Positions 19,285 to 27,544 of a DNA stretch of 64,000 nucleotides are shown piece after piece (positions within the stretch are counted from its first letter, which is position 1; the number at the start of each line of letters is the position of its first letter). Under the pieces are notes generated by a model, which made no database searches, was not told the origin of the DNA, and worked only from the letters and a program-made list of their open reading frames with translations. This stretch comes from Nitratireductor thuwali (GTDB taxonomy: Bacteria; Pseudomonadota; Alphaproteobacteria; Rhizobiales; Rhizobiaceae): positions 4,152,001-4,216,000 of the forward strand of contig NZ_CP030941.1 in assembly GCF_036621415.1 (NCBI RefSeq), read 5' to 3'. The position numbers and the translations under genes were made by a program.

Positions 19285-19728
19285 TCAGGATTCCTGCGGC
19301 GGCGGCGGGACGTCGGATTCCTGCTTGCAGCCTTTCAGCCAGACGTCGTAAACGGCATGCTCGACGGCATTGAGCCCGGGGCTCTCGGCGAACATCCAGC
19401 CCGTAAAGATGCGCCGGATCTTGCGGTCGAGGGTGATTTCGTCCACCTCCACGAACGCGTCCGTCTTCGGCTCGGCGCCTTCCGGCGAGCTGTAGCAGAC
19501 ACGCGGCGTCACCTGCAGCGCGCCGAACTGCACCGTCTCATCCAGATAGACGTCGAAGGTGATGATCCGGCCGGTGATCTTGTCGATCCCGGCGAACTCG
19601 GCCACGGGATTGGCTATGCGTTGGGCCGCAGCCGCGGCGGGCACCGCCAACAGGCCGAGAGCTGCCGCCAAAACGAGTTTTCCTGTAGGCACGGTCACCA
19701 CACGCAAGATCTGTTCAGTTCCATCCAT
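19285..19728 (-). CDS. DUF2155 domain-containing exported protein
   Basis: A 147-residue protein with an N-terminal hydrophobic export segment (about 17-36) and the DUF2155 region: ITGRIITFDVYLDETVQFG, then LQVTPRVCYSSP, VFVEVDEI-like strand VEVDEITLDRKI, and GWMFAESPGLNAVEHAVYDVW. It is found in alphaproteobacteria directly beside aat and the NDUFA12 gene as here; a function has not been established. Two cysteines, in RVCYS and LKGCKQ, could form a disulfide. It is about 90 bp downstream of the NDUFA12 gene on the same strand. Confidence 0.9.
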   Translation of the reverse strand: MDGTEQILRVVTVPTGKLVLAAALGLLAVPAAAAAQRIANPVAEFAGIDKITGRIITFDVYLDETVQFGALQVTPRVCYSSPEGAEPKTDAFVEVDEITLDRKIRRIFTGWMFAESPGLNAVEHAVYDVWLKGCKQESDVPPPPQES

Positions 19729-19820
19729 ACCAGGCTATGGCGCCGATTGCCCCACCGCCGACCTGCCCTGTGCTACTGCGCAAATGTGGCAGGAATTCCC
19801 CCCTCGCCCGCGATTCAGGC

Positions 19821-20213
19821 TCAAGGCGTCCAGGCGTCGTAGTCGCCGGTGACCCGGGGCCTGTCTTCCTTGGTCAGGATGGAGCCGTCGGGACGATAGG
19901 CGGCCGGCGTGCCTGTCAGATTTGGCAGGTGCGGCTTCTGCCACTCGCGCGGCATGTAATTTTCCTCGACCGGGGCGGTGTCCACCTTTTGATGCAGCCA
20001 GCCGTGCCAGCCCGGTGGCACCATCGATGCTTCCGCAAGCCCGTTGTAAATCACCCAGCGCCGTGTACGGCCCTCCGAATCGGTCCCGCCCTGATAGTAG
20101 ATGTTGCCGAACTCGTCCTCGCCGACGCGCTCGCCCTTGCGCCATGTATGAAAGCGCGTGCCGAGCGTCTGGCCATTCCACCAGGTAAAGAACTGAAGCA
20201 GGAACTTCTTCAT
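19821..20213 (-). CDS. NADH:ubiquinone oxidoreductase accessory subunit, NDUFA12 family
   Basis: An accessory subunit of respiratory complex I conserved between alphaproteobacteria and mitochondria. The start ATG 20213 (130 residues) has GAGG five bases upstream and gives MKKFLLQFFTWWNGQTLGTR; an open frame runs 33 codons further up without support. Family sequences DEFGNIYYQG, RRWVIYNG and ASMVPPGWHGWLH are clear, as is the C-terminal proline-rich tail. The complex I nuo genes are not in the window. Confidence 0.93.
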   Translation of the reverse strand: MKKFLLQFFTWWNGQTLGTRFHTWRKGERVGEDEFGNIYYQGGTDSEGRTRRWVIYNGLAEASMVPPGWHGWLHQKVDTAPVEENYMPREWQKPHLPNLTGTPAAYRPDGSILTKEDRPRVTGDYDAWTP

Positions 20214-20785
20214 CGCTTCCTCAAGCCTCTGGGTCGTGGGGCGGCATTTGAGCTGCCTGCGGGCGCCAGCCCGCCATGTGTGCCTTATGGCGCCCATGGC
20301 CAGCGAAGGCAAGGCCTTCCATGGCCGCTGATCGGTGACGGGTTACACGGCGCGCTCGAAAATGAGCGCCGGCAAATGGTCGCCCTGTCCACCGCAATCG
20401 CCGGTGCGGCCCACCTGGCCGAAACCGCGCGAGACATGGAAGCCGATGCCTGCACATTGGCCTCCTCCACTTCCAGCCGCCTGACACAATAACCGTTCGC
20501 GGTCGCCATCAGGGATGGGCCTGGCGACGCCGTGATGCAGGTCATGGATGAGGATGAGCTCATCAAATCCTGCATGCGGGCCAAAGGATTCCGGCGATAG
20601 GAACCTCGGTCAATCAAGTCTGCATATTGTTGGTGATTGAAATATTATCGACATATATTATGGTTATACGAGTAGTTCATGAAGCATTGAAGTCGATTCA
20701 GTAATATATAATTTTGTTAAAATTCTTTTATAGATTGCATTCCTTGTTGAGAAATGTGGTCGCAATCTGGCTATGGAGAACGGTT
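20214..20785 (+). other. 572-bp gap with AT-rich promoter region of the cqsA-like gene
   Basis: The left 400 bp are GC-rich and hold only a short open stretch (about 20327-20492, +) rich in Ala that I cannot assign; it may be a degraded gene end. From about 20620 the composition changes sharply to AT-rich (for example AATATTATCGACATATATT). A possible sigma-70 promoter is TTGGTG with TATATT 18 bp downstream, about 130 bp before the cqsA start. No lux-box-like palindrome was seen. Confidence 0.45.
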
Positions 20786-21949
20786 ATGGAATACATTGCC
20801 AATTTTCCCCGAGAACATTTGCGTGAACGCGAAGATGCATTTCATATCAAGCGCTTCGAACAAATATGGGGTGGAGATCATCTGCTCCGGGGACGTGAAC
20901 CCAGGGATGGCGATATCCACCTCATGAGCAATGATTATCTGTGCATCCAGGACGAACCGGCGCTGAGAAAGGCACAGGCGCACGCATTGCTCAACGGCAA
21001 GACCGATCTCCTCATGTCCAGCATTTTCACGCTGGAAGGCAGTTCGATGCAGCAACTCGAGGCGGCGTTTGCTTCGTATATGCAGAGCGAAGAGGCGATC
21101 ATCTGCCAATCCGGGTTCGCTGCCAATGTCGGACTTCTCCAGTGCATCGCCAGTCCATCGATACCGGTTTATCTGGATTTGAATGCCCATGCCTCCTTGT
21201 GGGAAGGCGCCAAGGTGGCCGGTGCTCGGGGAATCGCTTTTCGCCACAACGATCCCGCGCATGCTGAACGGCAGATAAAACGAAATGGACCCGGCGTTCT
21301 CGTGGTCGATGCGGTCTACAGCACGGACGGCAGCCTGTGTCCGCTTGCTGAGATCACGGATCTTGCGGAGCGCACGGGATGTATTCTCGTGGTCGACGAA
21401 TCGCACTCCCTCGGCACGCATGGACCGGCCGGTGCGGGTCTGACCGTGGGGCTCGACCTCGCCTACCGGGTTCACTTTCGAACAGCTTCTCTGGCCAAGA
21501 CCTTTGCCGGCCGAGCGGGGCTCATCGCCTGTCCGGCGAGGTTCAAGGAGTATTTTCGCATGGAATCCAACCCGGCGATCTTCAGTTCCGGCCTGCTCGA
21601 ACATGAGTATGTCTGGTTTCTCGAGGCGCTGTCGTTGATCCGCGGTGCCGACGACCGCCGACGGCGATTACACACCATCTCGAAGAGTGTGCGGCGGAGT
21701 CTAGACGAGATGGGTTATGACGTCGGCGGCGGGACCGAGCAGATTGTCGCAATCGAGAGTGGAGACGAACGGGAGACGCGCCGGATGCGCGACGCTCTCC
21801 AGCAAGCGGGCGTATTCGGGGCAGTCTTTTGCCCGCCGGCAACGTCGCGCAACCATTGCCTGGTGCGATTATCCCTTCATTCGGGACTTAGCGAAGCGGA
21901 TCTGGACGCGCTGATAGAGCGCTGCTCCGCTGCCAGGTCGGCCATGTAA
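20786..21949 (+). CDS. cqsA: CqsA/LqsA-type alpha-hydroxyketone autoinducer synthase
   Basis: A PLP-dependent alpha-oxoamine synthase-like enzyme of 387 residues (V. cholerae CqsA has 389). CqsA/LqsA enzymes condense an acyl-CoA with SAM or an aminobutyrate-type substrate to make alpha-hydroxyketone or aminoketone signals. Hallmarks: LMSNDYL at 47-52, QSGFAANVGLLQ at 108-119, DESHSLGTHGPAGAGL from 204, the PLP lysine in TASLAKTF (Lys 238), NPAIFSSGLLEHE from 262, and FGAVFCPPATSRNHCLVRLS near the C-terminus. Start ATG 20786 has GGAG seven bases upstream; a TTG at 20714 is less likely. About half of the first 55 codons end in G or C, far below neighbours, and the promoter is AT-rich, suggesting transfer. 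No CqsS or LqsS-like sensor adjoins it. 2-amino-3-ketobutyrate ligase and biotin synthase-type AONS are less likely because the CqsA-specific SLAKTF and NPAIFSS motifs are present. Confidence 0.88.
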   Translation: MEYIANFPREHLREREDAFHIKRFEQIWGGDHLLRGREPRDGDIHLMSNDYLCIQDEPALRKAQAHALLNGKTDLLMSSIFTLEGSSMQQLEAAFASYMQSEEAIICQSGFAANVGLLQCIASPSIPVYLDLNAHASLWEGAKVAGARGIAFRHNDPAHAERQIKRNGPGVLVVDAVYSTDGSLCPLAEITDLAERTGCILVVDESHSLGTHGPAGAGLTVGLDLAYRVHFRTASLAKTFAGRAGLIACPARFKEYFRMESNPAIFSSGLLEHEYVWFLEALSLIRGADDRRRRLHTISKSVRRSLDEMGYDVGGGTEQIVAIESGDERETRRMRDALQQAGVFGAVFCPPATSRNHCLVRLSLHSGLSEADLDALIERCSAARSAM

Positions 21950-22172
21950 ACGCTTGCAGCAGAACCAGCTATTTAGATACGCGACGTTCCTGCAAAGCCG
22001 AAACCAGTGCCAACCAGCACGCCCCATGGACAAGCCCGTCCCAGGGACAACCCAGACGGCGGTCATGGCCATAGATGCCGTCATAGGTGTCATGCCAGGT
22101 TCGTGAAAGCAGCTCACGGAGGCGTCGATGTCGCCGCGGCCGGCCGTTCGAATGAAAACCGGCCGAACAGAT

Positions 22173-23675
22173 TCAGTCGTCGATCCCGAGCTTTTCCTTC
22201 ACGAGCGCGTTGACCGCTTGCGGATTGGCTTTGCCGCCGGTCGCCTTCATTACCTGTCCGACGAACCAGCCCGAGAGCGACGGCTTGGCCTTGACCTGCT
22301 CGACCTTGTCGGGATTGGCGGCGATAACCTCGTCCACCGCCTTTTCGATGGCGCCGGTGTCTGTTACCTGCTTCATTCCGCGTTCTTCGACCAGCACACG
22401 CGGATCTCCGCCCTCGTTGAAGACGATTTCGAACAGGTCCTTTGCGATTTTCCCCGAAATGGTCCCGTCCTTGATCAGGTCGATGACTGCGCCAAGCTGA
22501 TCCGGCGAAACAGGCGTGTTTTCAATATCTTTTCCGGCCTTGTTCAAGGCCCCCAAAAGGTCGTTGATGACCCAGTTCGCGGCAGCCTTGCCATCGCGCC
22601 CCTCGGCCACCTTCTCGAAATAATCGGCAATGGCCTTTTCCGAGACGAGCACGGACGCATCGTATTCGGACAGGCCCAGCTTCTCGATGAAGCGCGCCTT
22701 CTTCTCGTCCGGCAGTTCTGGAAGGTGCTCCGCAAGCGCGTCCACATAGGCCTGGTCGAACTCGAGCGGCACCAGGTCCGGATCGGGGAAGTAGCGATAG
22801 TCGTGCGCTTCCTCCTTGGAGCGCATCGAGCGCGTCTCGCCCTTGGCGGGGTCGAACAGCCGCGTCTCCTGATCGATCGAGCCGCCGTCCTCGAGGATCG
22901 CGATCTGGCGCCGCGCCTCCGATTCGATCGCCTGGCCGACGAAACGGATCGAATTGACGTTCTTGATCTCACAGCGCGTGCCGAAAGGCTCTCCAGGCCG
23001 GCGCACCGACACATTCACGTCGGCGCGCATGGAGCCTTCGTCCATGTTGCCGTCGCACGTGCCGAGATAGCGAAGGATCGTGCGCAGCTTGGTGAGAAAC
23101 GCCTTGGCTTCGTCGGAAGAGCGCATGTCGGGCTTGGACACGATCTCCATCAGCGCGACGCCCGAGCGGTTGAGGTCGACATAGGACATGGTCGGATGCT
23201 GGTCGTGCATCGATTTGCCGGCATCCTGTTCCAGATGCAGCCGCTCGATGCCGACCTTGATCTCCTCGAAGCTGCCGTCCTTGGCCGGCCCGACGGCGAC
23301 GATGACGACGCCCTCGCCGACGATCGGCTGCTTGTACTGCGAAATCTGATAGCCCTGGGGAAGATCCGGATAGAAGTAGTTCTTGCGGTCGAAAATGGAG
23401 CGGTGGTTGATCTGCGCCTTGAGGCCGAGACCGGTGCGGATCGCCTGCTTGACGCATTCCTCATTGATCACCGGCAACATGCCCGGCATGGCGGCATCCA
23501 CCAGCGAGACATTGGAGTTGGGCTCGGCGCCGAACGCGGTCGAAGCGCCCGAGAAAAGCTTGGCCTGCGAGGAGATCTGCGCGTGGATCTCCATGCCGAT
23601 AATCACTTCCCACTCGCCGGTCGCGCCGGAAATCAGCCGTTTTGGATCGGGCAAACGCGTGTCGATAATGGTCAT
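22173..23675 (-). CDS. gatB: Aspartyl/glutamyl-tRNA amidotransferase subunit B
   Basis: GatB is the kinase subunit of GatCAB, which converts Glu-tRNA(Gln) and Asp-tRNA(Asn) to the amidated forms. Start ATG 23675 gives 500 residues; a frame extends 39 codons upstream but the family begins near [15 protein letters not shown]. Motifs seen: [67 protein letters not shown], and the C-terminal tRNA-binding YqeY-like tail. gatA and gatC are not adjacent, as is common in Rhizobiales. Confidence 0.97.
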   Translation of the reverse strand: MTIIDTRLPDPKRLISGATGEWEVIIGMEIHAQISSQAKLFSGASTAFGAEPNSNVSLVDAAMPGMLPVINEECVKQAIRTGLGLKAQINHRSIFDRKNYFYPDLPQGYQISQYKQPIVGEGVVIVAVGPAKDGSFEEIKVGIERLHLEQDAGKSMHDQHPTMSYVDLNRSGVALMEIVSKPDMRSSDEAKAFLTKLRTILRYLGTCDGNMDEGSMRADVNVSVRRPGEPFGTRCEIKNVNSIRFVGQAIESEARRQIAILEDGGSIDQETRLFDPAKGETRSMRSKEEAHDYRYFPDPDLVPLEFDQAYVDALAEHLPELPDEKKARFIEKLGLSEYDASVLVSEKAIADYFEKVAEGRDGKAAANWVINDLLGALNKAGKDIENTPVSPDQLGAVIDLIKDGTISGKIAKDLFEIVFNEGGDPRVLVEERGMKQVTDTGAIEKAVDEVIAANPDKVEQVKAKPSLSGWFVGQVMKATGGKANPQAVNALVKEKLGIDD

Positions 23676-23946
23676 GATGTGCTCGGTCGATTTCGGATAA
23701 TACTGGCAACTCGCTAGACCAATCGGCCTTGTGAGGCAAGCCGAAGGGCCTTTATTCCGGGCACGCCTTGTTGTAATGGACGTTCCGTCCAACGGAGCTT
23801 TTATGTCTAGCTATCTGGAGACCTGCTGAAACGCCCTGAACCCGACGCGGGACAGGGCGTGAAAACCGGAGCATCCGTGCTGCCCATGGCAGCGCGGCGT
23901 TTCTTATTGGCGAACAGCGTTCGCCGCAGGTTTTCCAGGTATGACA

Positions 23947-24204
23947 ATGGACATATCGCGCGCCGAACAGCGCATTCTTCACGTCCTCGCCCGGGGCGGG
24001 CACATCGCTTTCGAGAAGGACGATAACGGCAGACTGGAGCAGCTTCGCTGCATGACGAGAGAAGGCTGGGGCTTTCCCGGCCTCGATCTCAGGCTGTTCA
24101 GGAAACTGAAACGCAAAAGAGCCGTCTCATCCCGCAATGGCGGCCCCTATCGGATCACGCGGCGGGGGTTGGAACTGGTGCGTTCCCAGCCGGACAACAG
24201 GTGA
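23947..24204 (+). CDS. yjhX: YjhX family protein (UPF0386)
   Basis: An 85-residue basic protein matching the E. coli YjhX length and pattern: MDISRAEQRILHVLARGG at the N-terminus, REGW, LFRKLKRKRAVSS, NGGPYRITRRGLELVRSQ and the identical end QPDNR. The winged-helix-like layout suggests nucleic-acid binding. E. coli YjhX has been described as a toxin with antitoxin YjhQ, a GNAT protein; no partner is adjacent here, so an orphan or non-toxin role is possible. An alternative ATG at 23941 adds two residues. It ends against a bidirectional hairpin before the convergent CBS gene. The 270-bp gap to gatB holds a hairpin at 23832-23859 and no gene that I recognise. Confidence 0.85.
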   Translation: MDISRAEQRILHVLARGGHIAFEKDDNGRLEQLRCMTREGWGFPGLDLRLFRKLKRKRAVSSRNGGPYRITRRGLELVRSQPDNR

Positions 24205-24213
24205 TGCGGCATG

Positions 24214-24237
24214 CGGCGGGAGGCTTCGGCCTCCCGC
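24214..24237. terminator. Shared hairpin between convergent genes
   Basis: GGCGGGAGGC (24214-24223), tetraloop TTCG, GCCTCCCGCC (24228-24237): a perfect 10-bp stem capped by the stable UUCG loop. It lies between the convergent yjhX and CBS stops. It lacks a clear T-run, so termination may be Rho-assisted, or the stem may only protect 3' ends. Confidence 0.6.
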
Positions 24238-24245
24238 CCTTCGTG

Positions 24246-24677
24246 TCAGGCGGTGCCGATGTAGCTGCGGATATCGGCGGCTTCGCGCTCGACCTCCTCG
24301 ATACGCCGTTTCACCACGTCGCCGATGGAAACGATGCCGTCGAGGCGTCCGTCCTTCTCCACCGGAAGGTGGCGGAAGCGGCCTTTGGTCATGATCTGCA
24401 TGACCTCGTCGACGGTGCTTTCCTCGTGGCAGATCTTCACGCGCGCCGTCATGACCGACGAGACCGGCTTGCCTAGCGCCGCGGCGCCTTCCTTCCCGAC
24501 CGCCCGCACGATGTCGCGCTCCGAGAGGATGCCGCCGATGCGGTCGTCGCCGCTGAGCACCACGACTGCGCCGATCCCCCGCTCTGCAAGCAATGCCGAC
24601 GCCTCGGCCAAGGTCTTGCCGGCCGCGATCGTGACGACGTCGCGGCCCTTTTCGTCCAGGATGGCTTTCACGGTCAT
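24246..24677 (-). CDS. CBS-pair domain protein
   Basis: A stand-alone two-CBS (Bateman) module of 143 residues: CBS1 about 8-62 (LAERGIGAVVVLSGDDRIGG, ILSERDIVRAV) and CBS2 about 73-130 (ESTVDEVMQIMTKGRFRHLP, GIVSIGDVVKRRI). Such modules usually sense adenine nucleotides, but the ligand and partner of this one are unknown. It is co-directional with the upstream rhomboid gene, about 90 bp away. Confidence 0.9.
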   Translation of the reverse strand: MTVKAILDEKGRDVVTIAAGKTLAEASALLAERGIGAVVVLSGDDRIGGILSERDIVRAVGKEGAAALGKPVSSVMTARVKICHEESTVDEVMQIMTKGRFRHLPVEKDGRLDGIVSIGDVVKRRIEEVEREAADIRSYIGTA

Positions 24678-24766
24678 GGCGATCTCCTCATCGCATTGGC
24701 AACCGGCATTCGCGGCCGGCGATCAAGGCGATGTTGCGACGGGATGCCGCAGTTTGCAAGGCCGGA

Positions 24767-25507
24767 TCAGGAGCTCCGTGACCCGGAATCCTGCTTGCCG
24801 GGCATGAAGGCCTTTACGAAGAAGAAGCCGACGAGAAAGCCGCCGATATGCGCCTCCCAGGCGATCGATGGCGCCCCCGGTCCCGCGCCGATGCCAAGAC
24901 CCACCACCAGATTGACCACCATCCACACGGCCAGAAAGGTCATCGCCATGCGCGAGCGCAGCACCGCGCCCAGGGGAAGAACGGGCCCCGCGAAACCCGC
25001 GTATCCAGCCCGCCTGTCGATGCGGAATGCAAAGCGGGCCGCCGCCCCCATCATGCCGGAAATGGCGCCCGAAGCACCGACAAGCGGCACGGCGTCGTAG
25101 GGATGAAGGATGAAATGGAGCCCAACCGCGCCGAGAACCGTCGCGATCCAGAACAGGATGAAGCGCCCTGTGCCGATTCGGTTCGCCAGCGGCGAGCCGA
25201 ACGCGGCGAGCCAGATCATGTTGACCGCCAGATGCGCCCATCCGCCGTGCAGAAATGCGTAGGTCAACGGGCTGGTCAGCCACGGAAGGTCGACCGCGAA
25301 GCCGTCCGTATAGCGCAACGGAATGAAAGCGAAGTTGAGGAGCACGTAACGCTCGAAAGCCGGCCCGGCGACATACAGCCTCACGAGGTGCACGGCGACA
25401 CATATGCCGATGAACGCGACGATCACCCGCGGCAGGTTGAACACCGGCTCACGGCGGCGCGGGGCCCGATGCCCGTCTTCGTCCTCTCGTTCAGGCTGCT
25501 CGGTCAT
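24767..25507 (-). CDS. Rhomboid family intramembrane serine protease
   Basis: A 246-residue inner-membrane protease with about six hydrophobic segments. The catalytic serine lies in GASGAISG (Ser 147) and the histidine in AHIGGFLVG (His 220); HLAVNM near residue 92-97 supplies the HxxxN element of the oxyanion hole. The charged N-terminal tail (about 1-24) is cytoplasmic. ATG 25507 is chosen with AAGAGAG upstream; the frame is open much further up but that part overlaps a terminator and a separate small ORF. The substrate is unknown. Confidence 0.92.
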   Translation of the reverse strand: MTEQPEREDEDGHRAPRRREPVFNLPRVIVAFIGICVAVHLVRLYVAGPAFERYVLLNFAFIPLRYTDGFAVDLPWLTSPLTYAFLHGGWAHLAVNMIWLAAFGSPLANRIGTGRFILFWIATVLGAVGLHFILHPYDAVPLVGASGAISGMMGAAARFAFRIDRRAGYAGFAGPVLPLGAVLRSRMAMTFLAVWMVVNLVVGLGIGAGPGAPSIAWEAHIGGFLVGFFFVKAFMPGKQDSGSRSS

Positions 25508-25659
25508 CTCTCTTGCGCATCCCTGCTGTAGCATTCGCGGCCAGGTGGAGCCGCCCGGCGTCCGCATGAATGCGGGCACGAAGAAATCGAGCGCCTGTTG
25601 CCATCCTGAACCGGTGGCGCTCTCGCTCTTCCCCGCAGGCGGGTAACAGACAACCGCGC

Positions 25660-25696
25660 AAAAAAGAAGCCGCCCAGTTGTCCCCTGAGCGGCTTC
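25660..25696 (-). terminator. Strong Rho-independent terminator of a small transcript
   Basis: On the minus strand: GAAGCCGC (25696-25689), a 15-base loop, GCGGCTTC (25673-25666), then TTTTTT (25665-25660). It ends a transcript that must begin between here and about 25950, because the next genes upstream are on the other strand. It therefore defines a short transcription unit containing the 28-residue ORF at 25722-25808. Confidence 0.88.
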
Positions 25697-25721
25697 CCGG
25701 TCGAGCCCCCCTGCCGCCCCC

Positions 25722-25808
25722 TCAGTTCTTTGCTGGAGATTTCGGCGTTTGCTCGTGTTTGTGATGCGCTTTTTGCCACTCCTTTGGCGGCGCTTCAACG
25801 TCAACCAT
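25722..25808 (-). CDS. Small ORF, 28 residues, with own terminator
   Basis: ATG at 25808 and TGA at 25724-25722 encode 28 residues, starting MVDVEAPPKEWQKAHHKHEQ and ending in TPKSPAKN: hydrophilic, His/Lys-rich, no membrane segment or signal. AAGG lies seven bases before the ATG. A strong terminator starts 26 bp after the stop, so the unit looks like a dedicated short mRNA, or a small RNA that also encodes a peptide. I do not recognise the product and assign no function. Conservation in related genomes would be the key test. Confidence 0.5.
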   Translation of the reverse strand: MVDVEAPPKEWQKAHHKHEQTPKSPAKN

Positions 25809-25854
25809 TTCTTAACCTTAACAAACCCTTCCCGTGCACAACCTTTCTGAGGGC

Positions 25855-25870
25855 TGGCACGGCACCTGCA
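25855..25870 (+). promoter_or_regulatory. Sigma-54-like promoter element upstream of the PAS gene
   Basis: TGGCACGGCACCTGCA matches the -24/-12 pattern TGGCACG-N4-TTGCA with one mismatch at the first T of the -12 box. It lies about 80 bp before the PAS gene start at 25952. The match could be chance; no activator site was identified. Confidence 0.4.
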
Positions 25871-25951
25871 TCGTCCTGCATGAAGACGGGCGAAGCGCTG
25901 CTTCTGTCCGTTCATGGGACAGAAACGCTACTTCAGGATGGGACTGACGGC

Positions 25952-26577
25952 ATGAAACAGGACGGAACCATAGAACTGTTCCAATATTGGAACAGGCTTC
26001 GCGGACGCCGCCCCGCCCCCAGCGCACGGAGATAGAGCCGGCCGACATCAAGACACGGCTGGCCGACACCTTCATTCTCGAGCGCGACGCGCGCGGCGAG
26101 CCCGTCTTCCGGCTGGCCGGCACCAGGCTGTGCGCGATGCACGGCAAGGAACTCAAGGGCCACTCCTTCACATCGCTGTGGAGCGACCGTGACCATGACC
26201 TTATCGGCCGGTTGTCCCGCCATGTTTTCGACGACGCGTCGGTGGTCGTTGCCTCGTTCCAGGGCACCAGCCATAATCAGCGCACGCTCACGCTGGAAAT
26301 GATCATCCTGCCGCTCGAAGGCGGAAACGAAAGCCCCAGGGCGCTGGGCGCCATCAGCCCAAGCGAAAAGCCCTTCTGGCTCGGCGCCGATCCGATCGTG
26401 GAATTAAGGCTCGAATCCTTCCGCCTGCTCGATCCCGACCGGGAGCCTCTCTTTCTGGCCAACCGTCCCGCCATTCCTTCACCGTCCCTGTCGCCGGACG
26501 ACAGCTCGCTCGCAAGCGGCCCGGGCACGGGCCGGCGTATCCGACATCTCGTCGTCTTCAAGGGCGGCAGGGGCTGA
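25952..26577 (+). pseudogene. PAS-domain protein (PAS_5/DUF1457-like), frameshifted
   Basis: The N-terminal 27 codons from ATG 25952 (MKQDGTIELFQYWNRLRG) belong to a rhizobial PAS_5-type protein but run into TAG at 26033-26035. The body continues in another frame from RTEIEPADIK to the stop at 26577, with ADTFILERD, LAGTRLCAMHGKELKGHSF and the C-terminal RRIRHLVVFKGG. One base is missing at the C5 run 26016-26020; restoring it gives about 208 residues, the usual length. A sequencing error is plausible; a real inactivation is possible. The TTG at 25987 could start a shortened form lacking the conserved N-terminus. Function: probable sensory protein, signal unknown. Confidence 0.75.
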
Positions 26578-26715
26578 GACGCCGCGGGTATCGGCCGCGG
26601 CGAGGCATGGGATCAGCTTGCTGCGGATTACCCGATGTTAACGATTAAGGCGATATATTCGCGCTGATATGTCGGCGCACGTAGTCTACGATGCCGCGCC
26701 GCGAAGGTGGTCCAG

Positions 26716-27324
26716 ATGGCATTTGCAACAACCGCAGCGAAGTCCACGCAGTCGGAGCGGCGCGGGTTTCAGCGTGTGGCAATCTCGATCTTCGGCCGCT
26801 ACATGCTTCAGGACCGCTCCGAATATTCCTGCCGTGTGGTCGATATGTCGCCGGGCAACGTGGCCCTGCAGGCCGAGATGGTCGGCCGGCCGGGCGAGCG
26901 CGTCATTGCCTATCTCGACCATATCGGCCGCATCGAGGGCATCATCACGCGCAAGCTGAACGACGGCTTCGCCATGACCATCGTCGCTTCCGAGCGCAAG
27001 CGCGACAAGCTGGCGGCGCAGCTCACCTGGCTTGCGAATCGGCACGAGCTGGACCTGCCCGAGGACCGCCGCCATGAGCGCATCACGCCGCGCAATCCAT
27101 TCACCCATATCCGCCTCGCAGACGGTCAGGACCACCCCTGCCGCATCGTCGACCTCTCGCAGTCGGGCGCGGCCGTCGAGATGGAATACAAGCCCGCCAT
27201 CGGCACGCAGGCCTTTCTCGGCGCCATTCGCGGGCAAATCGTTCGCCACTTCGAAGACGGCGTGGCGATAGAATTCGCCGTGGTTCAGGAACAGTCGACC
27301 CTCGATTCCGAATTCTCCGGGTAG
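26716..27324 (+). CDS. Tandem PilZ domain protein
   Basis: A 202-residue cytosolic protein with two PilZ modules. The first shows RRGFQRVAISIFGRYM and the strand CRVVDMSPGNVALQ; the second shows RRHERITPRNPFTHIRL with CRIVDLSQSGAAVEME. The RxxxR and (D/N)xSxxG c-di-GMP contacts are present in the second domain (RRHER; DLSQSG) and partly in the first (RRGFQR; DMSPGN). The ATG at 26716 is preceded by AAGGTGG at good spacing; a GTG at 26707 would add three residues. It is likely a c-di-GMP receptor affecting motility or envelope traits, with the target unknown. Confidence 0.9.
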   Translation: MAFATTAAKSTQSERRGFQRVAISIFGRYMLQDRSEYSCRVVDMSPGNVALQAEMVGRPGERVIAYLDHIGRIEGIITRKLNDGFAMTIVASERKRDKLAAQLTWLANRHELDLPEDRRHERITPRNPFTHIRLADGQDHPCRIVDLSQSGAAVEMEYKPAIGTQAFLGAIRGQIVRHFEDGVAIEFAVVQEQSTLDSEFSG

Positions 27325-27544
27325 AACGTCTTTCACATCCGTGACACATGCCGCCTGCAGACTGCGTCACGGGCTGGTTTAGTGCGCTCGCAGCTACGGC
27401 ATCAGCCCGGAAAACGATAGCGGTCGTTTTCCAAAGCCGTCTGACATTTCGCACCGCAACGCATACAATTTCTAGTTGATATTGAATACGTCAGAATTTA
27501 TCTAAGGTAGAAAAAGCGGGGGCAGTTCAGCAACGAACGGAGCC

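Noticed and set aside
20285..20617. Open frames on both strands before the cqsA-like gene
   Set aside because: Neither has recognisable motifs or a good ribosome site; at most a decayed gene remnant.
20620..20785. Lux-box-type palindrome upstream of the cqsA-like gene
   Set aside because: No convincing 18-20 bp dyad was found in the AT-rich region.
25798..25822. Possible CtrA site (TTAA-N7-TTGA) at the small ORF start
   Set aside because: One mismatch in a short motif and overlap with the start codon; too weak to call.
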